The notes under the pieces are model-generated. The model had not been told where the DNA came from and made no database searches. It was given only the letters and a program-made list of their open reading frames with translations. A stretch of 64,000 nt of DNA from Wenjunlia vitaminophila DSM 41686 (GTDB lineage: Bacteria > Actinomycetota > Actinomycetes > Streptomycetales > Streptomycetaceae), in NCBI RefSeq assembly GCF_000380165.1, contig NZ_KB904724.1:144324-208323 (forward strand). Direction: 5' to 3'. The position numbers and the translations under genes were made by a program. Below, piece by piece: positions 61,701 through 64,000 of the stretch; position 1 is the stretch's first letter, and each line of letters starts with the position of its first letter.

Positions 61701-62825
61701 GTGATCCTCCGAACCTTTGGCTGGTCGTTCGGCGTCACCGTCGCCGGACTGGTCTTCGCCGCCTGGATGTGGGGATGGGAAGCCTTCGCCATCGTGGGCA
61801 TCCTCTCCATCCTCGAGATCTCGTTGTCCTTCGACAACGCGGTCGTCAACGCCGGCGTGCTGAAGAAGATGAACGCCTTCTGGCAGAAGATCTTCCTGAG
61901 CGTCGGCGTCCTGATCGCCGTCTTCGGCATGCGGTTGGTCTTCCCGGTGGCGGTCGTCGCGATCAGCGCCAAGCTCGGCCCGATCGAGGCGCTCGACCTC
62001 GCCATCAACGATGAGGACAAGTACGAGAAGTACGTCACCGAGGCCCACCCGGCGATCGCCGCCTTCGGTGGGATGTTCCTCCTCATGATCTTCCTCGACT
62101 TCCTCTTCGACGAGCGTGAGGAGCACTGGCTCGGCTGGCTGGAGCGGCCGTTGGCCAAGCTCGGCAAGGTGGACATGCTCTCGGTGGCCGTCGCGCTGAT
62201 CACCCTGCTGGTCGCCGGGATGACCCTGGCCACCAGCGTGGCGCACCACGGCGGGGACAAGACGGCCACCGTGATGCTGGCCGGGGTCGCCGGTCTGATC
62301 ACCTACCTCATCGTCGGTGGCCTGTCCGGGCACTTCGAGGACAAGCTCGAGGAGGAAGAGGAGGCCGAGGCGGAGGCCGAGGAGCAGGCAGCCGCGGAGG
62401 GCCGCCAGGTCAGCGCGATGGGCGTCGCCGGCAAGGCCGCGTTCTTCTTGTTCCTGTACCTGGAGGTCCTGGACGCGTCCTTCTCCTTCGACGGGGTCAT
62501 CGGTGCCTTCGCCATCACCAACAAGATCTTCTGGATGGCCCTGGGTCTGGGCATCGGCGCCATGTACGTCCGGTCGCTCACCGTCTACCTCGTCCGCAAG
62601 GGCACCCTGGACGACTACATCTACCTGGAGCACGGCGCCCACTACGCGATCGGCGCCCTGGCGGTCGTCCTGTTGGTGACGATCAAGTACGAGATCCACG
62701 AGGTGATCACCGGCCTGATCGGCGTCTCCCTCATCCTGGCCTCCTTCTACTCGTCGGTCCTGCACAACCGGCGACAAGCGGAGAGCGGGGAGAGCGAGGA
62801 GGAGAAGACCGAAGTCAAGGTGTGA
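61701..62825 (+). CDS. TerC-family integral membrane protein
   Basis: 374 residues from GTG 61701. About nine membrane helices. The paired acidic motifs of the family are present in FDNAVVNAG (helix 2) and FDGVIGAF in the second half. A long charged, Glu/Ala-rich cytoplasmic loop lies near 215-235. TerC proteins work with TerD in tellurite resistance and in metal loading of exported enzymes. Confidence 0.93.
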   Translation: MILRTFGWSFGVTVAGLVFAAWMWGWEAFAIVGILSILEISLSFDNAVVNAGVLKKMNAFWQKIFLSVGVLIAVFGMRLVFPVAVVAISAKLGPIEALDLAINDEDKYEKYVTEAHPAIAAFGGMFLLMIFLDFLFDEREEHWLGWLERPLAKLGKVDMLSVAVALITLLVAGMTLATSVAHHGGDKTATVMLAGVAGLITYLIVGGLSGHFEDKLEEEEEAEAEAEEQAAAEGRQVSAMGVAGKAAFFLFLYLEVLDASFSFDGVIGAFAITNKIFWMALGLGIGAMYVRSLTVYLVRKGTLDDYIYLEHGAHYAIGALAVVLLVTIKYEIHEVITGLIGVSLILASFYSSVLHNRRQAESGESEEEKTEVKV

Positions 62826-62923
62826 CCGAACGCCGATTGCGGAACGCTTCTTGCGGGGCGGCCTGGGACAGCAGCTCACGGCCGCCCCGCTGTCGTGTGC
62901 CCGGACGATGAGGGGGGCAACCC

Positions 62924-63664
62924 ATGTGGGATCTGTTCCAGCGCGCCAGGATGGCGACCGTGGACAGCGGCAGTCCCTACAAGGTGACGCTGACCAAGTC
63001 GACGCCGTTGGTCTCGCTCACCGAGCAGGGCTCTGCCAGTGGCCACCTGCGGATCAACCTGACCTGGTCGATGCGCCCGACCGAGCTCAACCAGCCCCGG
63101 CAGCGCAGCAGCCTGCTCCGTCGCCCCCTGAGCCTGTTCGAGCCGCAGGTGGTGCAGGCCCAGGGCCCGGCCATGGTCAACGTGGACCTCGACCTGGGCT
63201 GCATGTACGAGTTGAAGGACGGCACCAAGGGCGTGGTGCAGCCGCTCGGCAAGCTCTTCGGTGACCTGCACAAGCCGCCCTACGTGGAGACCAGCGGCGA
63301 CGACCGGTTCGGTGCGCCGTCGGGGGAGACGCTGTACGTCAACCTGGACAAGAAGGACGAGTTCAAGCGGCTGCTGGTGTTCGTCTACATCTACGACGGC
63401 ACGCCCGCGTTCAGCCGCACCCAGGCGCTGGTCACCCTGTTCCCCAGCATGGGGCCGAGGATCGAGATCAAACTGGACGAGCGCGCCCCGGAGGCCCGGT
63501 CCTGCGCGGTGCTGCTGCTGGAGAACCGCAAGGGCCACTTCCTGGTGCGCCGCGAGGTGAAGTACGTGTACGGGTTCCAGTCCGAACTGGACGGGCTGTA
63601 CGGGTGGGGCATGCAGTGGGCCCGCGGCTACAAGGGGGAGGACGCCTCCGGCGGCGACGCCTGA
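62924..63664 (+). CDS. TerA-like (TerD-related) protein
   Basis: 246 residues. TerD-related strands, VNVDLDLGCMYELKDG in the acidic site region and RLLVFVYIYDGTPAFSRTQA, with ENRKGHFLVRREVKYVYGFQ near the end, as in TerA-type proteins. N-terminal 35 residues are an extension. Follows terC with 98 bp between, probably one stress operon. Confidence 0.85.
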   Translation: MWDLFQRARMATVDSGSPYKVTLTKSTPLVSLTEQGSASGHLRINLTWSMRPTELNQPRQRSSLLRRPLSLFEPQVVQAQGPAMVNVDLDLGCMYELKDGTKGVVQPLGKLFGDLHKPPYVETSGDDRFGAPSGETLYVNLDKKDEFKRLLVFVYIYDGTPAFSRTQALVTLFPSMGPRIEIKLDERAPEARSCAVLLLENRKGHFLVRREVKYVYGFQSELDGLYGWGMQWARGYKGEDASGGDA

Positions 63665-63692
63665 TCTCCGGCCGGCCCCGGGAGCGCTCCGC

Positions 63693-63718
63693 GGCGGTCC
63701 GGGTGCTGCCGGACCGCC
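63693..63718. terminator. Hairpin terminator after the terA-like gene
   Basis: Stem GGCGGTCCGG (63693-63702) with CCGGACCGCC (63709-63718), 6-nt loop, ending three bases before the MITE-like element. Confidence 0.75.
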
Positions 63719-63720
63719 CC

Positions 63721-63897
63721 AGGGCCTGTCTGATGAATCCCGCCTGGGTCGTGACGCCTGGCACGCGCGCTCGCTGCGTTGTCGGGATCGTCCATGTACG
63801 CCCAGTACGAGGACGACCCTCCGCCTTGCGATCGCACGCACCAGACGCCGCGACCCCCGCCCTCCGGGCGGACGGCGCTACTCATCAGACAGCCCCT
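63721..63897. mobile_element. MITE-like element, 177 bp with 16-bp terminal inverted repeats
   Basis: Left end AGGGCCTGTCTGATGA (63721-63736) and right end TCATCAGACAGCCCCT (63882-63897) are inverted copies with one mismatch. No transposase is encoded. The internal sequence looks like a short repeat element I recall from many Streptomyces genomes, mobilised by transposases in trans. It sits exactly between two convergent genes. Its right end overlaps the stop codon of the minus-strand gene that enters from the edge. Confidence 0.65.
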
Positions 63898-64000
63898 AAC
63901 GGTGTCCGGAGCGGCTGGGCTGGAACTGAGGTCCCTGTGGGGGCAGGGTGAAGCCGCCGTTGCCCGGCTGCGGCTGGACCGGCGGGGGGACCGGCGCCGG
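63896..64000 (-). CDS. C-terminus of a Pro/Gln-rich protein (partial)
   Basis: The last 34 codons of a gene running in from the right edge, ending in TAG at 63896-63898. The tail reads PVQPQPGNGGFTLPPQGPQF and then SRSGHR. Such Pro/Gln-rich ends occur on TerD-domain and related stress proteins of Streptomyces, but the domain itself is outside the window. The stop codon lies partly in the right inverted repeat of the MITE-like element. Confidence 0.5.
   Translation of the reverse strand, partial: PAPVPPPVQPQPGNGGFTLPPQGPQFQPSRSGHR

Noticed and set aside
1..64000. CRISPR arrays, rRNA genes or complete insertion sequences
   Set aside because: No regularly spaced repeats, rRNA signatures or intact transposase genes were found on reading both strands; only a transposase fragment and one MITE-like element were seen.

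Overview
This is high-GC actinobacterial DNA, very probably Streptomyces or a close relative. The evidence is the GC-rich third codon positions, frequent GTG starts, GTGA/ATGA stop-start overlaps, DUF397 proteins with XRE regulators, and a right half (fabD-fabH-acpP-fabF with a PucR-type regulator, DUF3145, aceE, DUF3052, AhpE, TerD/TerC) that matches, from memory, the order of a conserved Streptomyces core region.

Layout. 0-2.6 kb: core-type genes (end of a PLP dehydratase, small membrane protein, PPOX flavoprotein, lipoprotein). 2.6-3.9 kb: a scarred junction with a Tn3-type transposase remnant, a small hypothetical gene and a 62-bp direct repeat. 3.9-7.7 kb: a tRNA-Ser-like gene followed by a tight three-gene operon (DAG-kinase-like, di-iron oxygenase, MmgE/PrpD). 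7.8-18.0 kb: universal stress protein, two-component system with an ABC transporter, and an XRE/DUF397/methyltransferase block bounded by two near-identical DUF397 genes. 18.1-28.0 kb: a ten-gene minus-strand operon (ALDH-type reductase, ACAD-type N-hydroxylase, class III aminotransferase, SRPBCC protein, small membrane protein, second di-iron protein, desaturase, KAS III, ACP, KAS II). 28.3-40.5 kb: DUF2156 aminoacyl transferase, SARP, SGNH pseudoenzyme, TetR, MFS pump, SGNH hydrolase, P450, molybdopterin oxidoreductase, MDR oxidoreductase and a GyrI-like protein. 40.6-47.6 kb: lipoprotein hydrolase, DUF3145 and the primary fatty-acid synthase operon. 47.7-64 kb: pirin, beta-lactamase-like protein, MerR, alpha/beta hydrolase, TetR with DHA2 pump, aceE, DUF3052, AhpE, TerD/TerC/TerA-like genes, and a MITE-like element at the end.

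Interpretation. About 4-40 kb reads as a biosynthetic cluster for a lipid-tailed azoxy (N=N-oxide) natural product. It carries counterparts of the valanimycin enzymes VlmH, VlmA, VlmO, VlmB, VlmJ and VlmK. A dedicated ACP/KAS/desaturase set, an acyl reductase and a transaminase would make a fatty alkylamine in place of isobutylamine. Proposed order: acyl-ACP, desaturation, aldehyde, alkylamine, alkylhydroxylamine, O-seryl ester (using Ser-tRNA), N-N bond formation, azoxy, phosphorylation and elimination of the serine hydroxyl, then P450, SGNH and oxidoreductase tailoring. This chemistry is inferred from family membership.

The most striking feature is the tRNA-Ser-like gene at 3908-3999. It has the acceptor stem, D and T arms, long variable arm and G discriminator of a serine tRNA, but no normal anticodon loop. 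It sits just upstream of the VlmJ-like gene. Because VlmA-type enzymes consume seryl-tRNA, and SerRS does not read the anticodon, this could be a tRNA dedicated to biosynthesis rather than translation.
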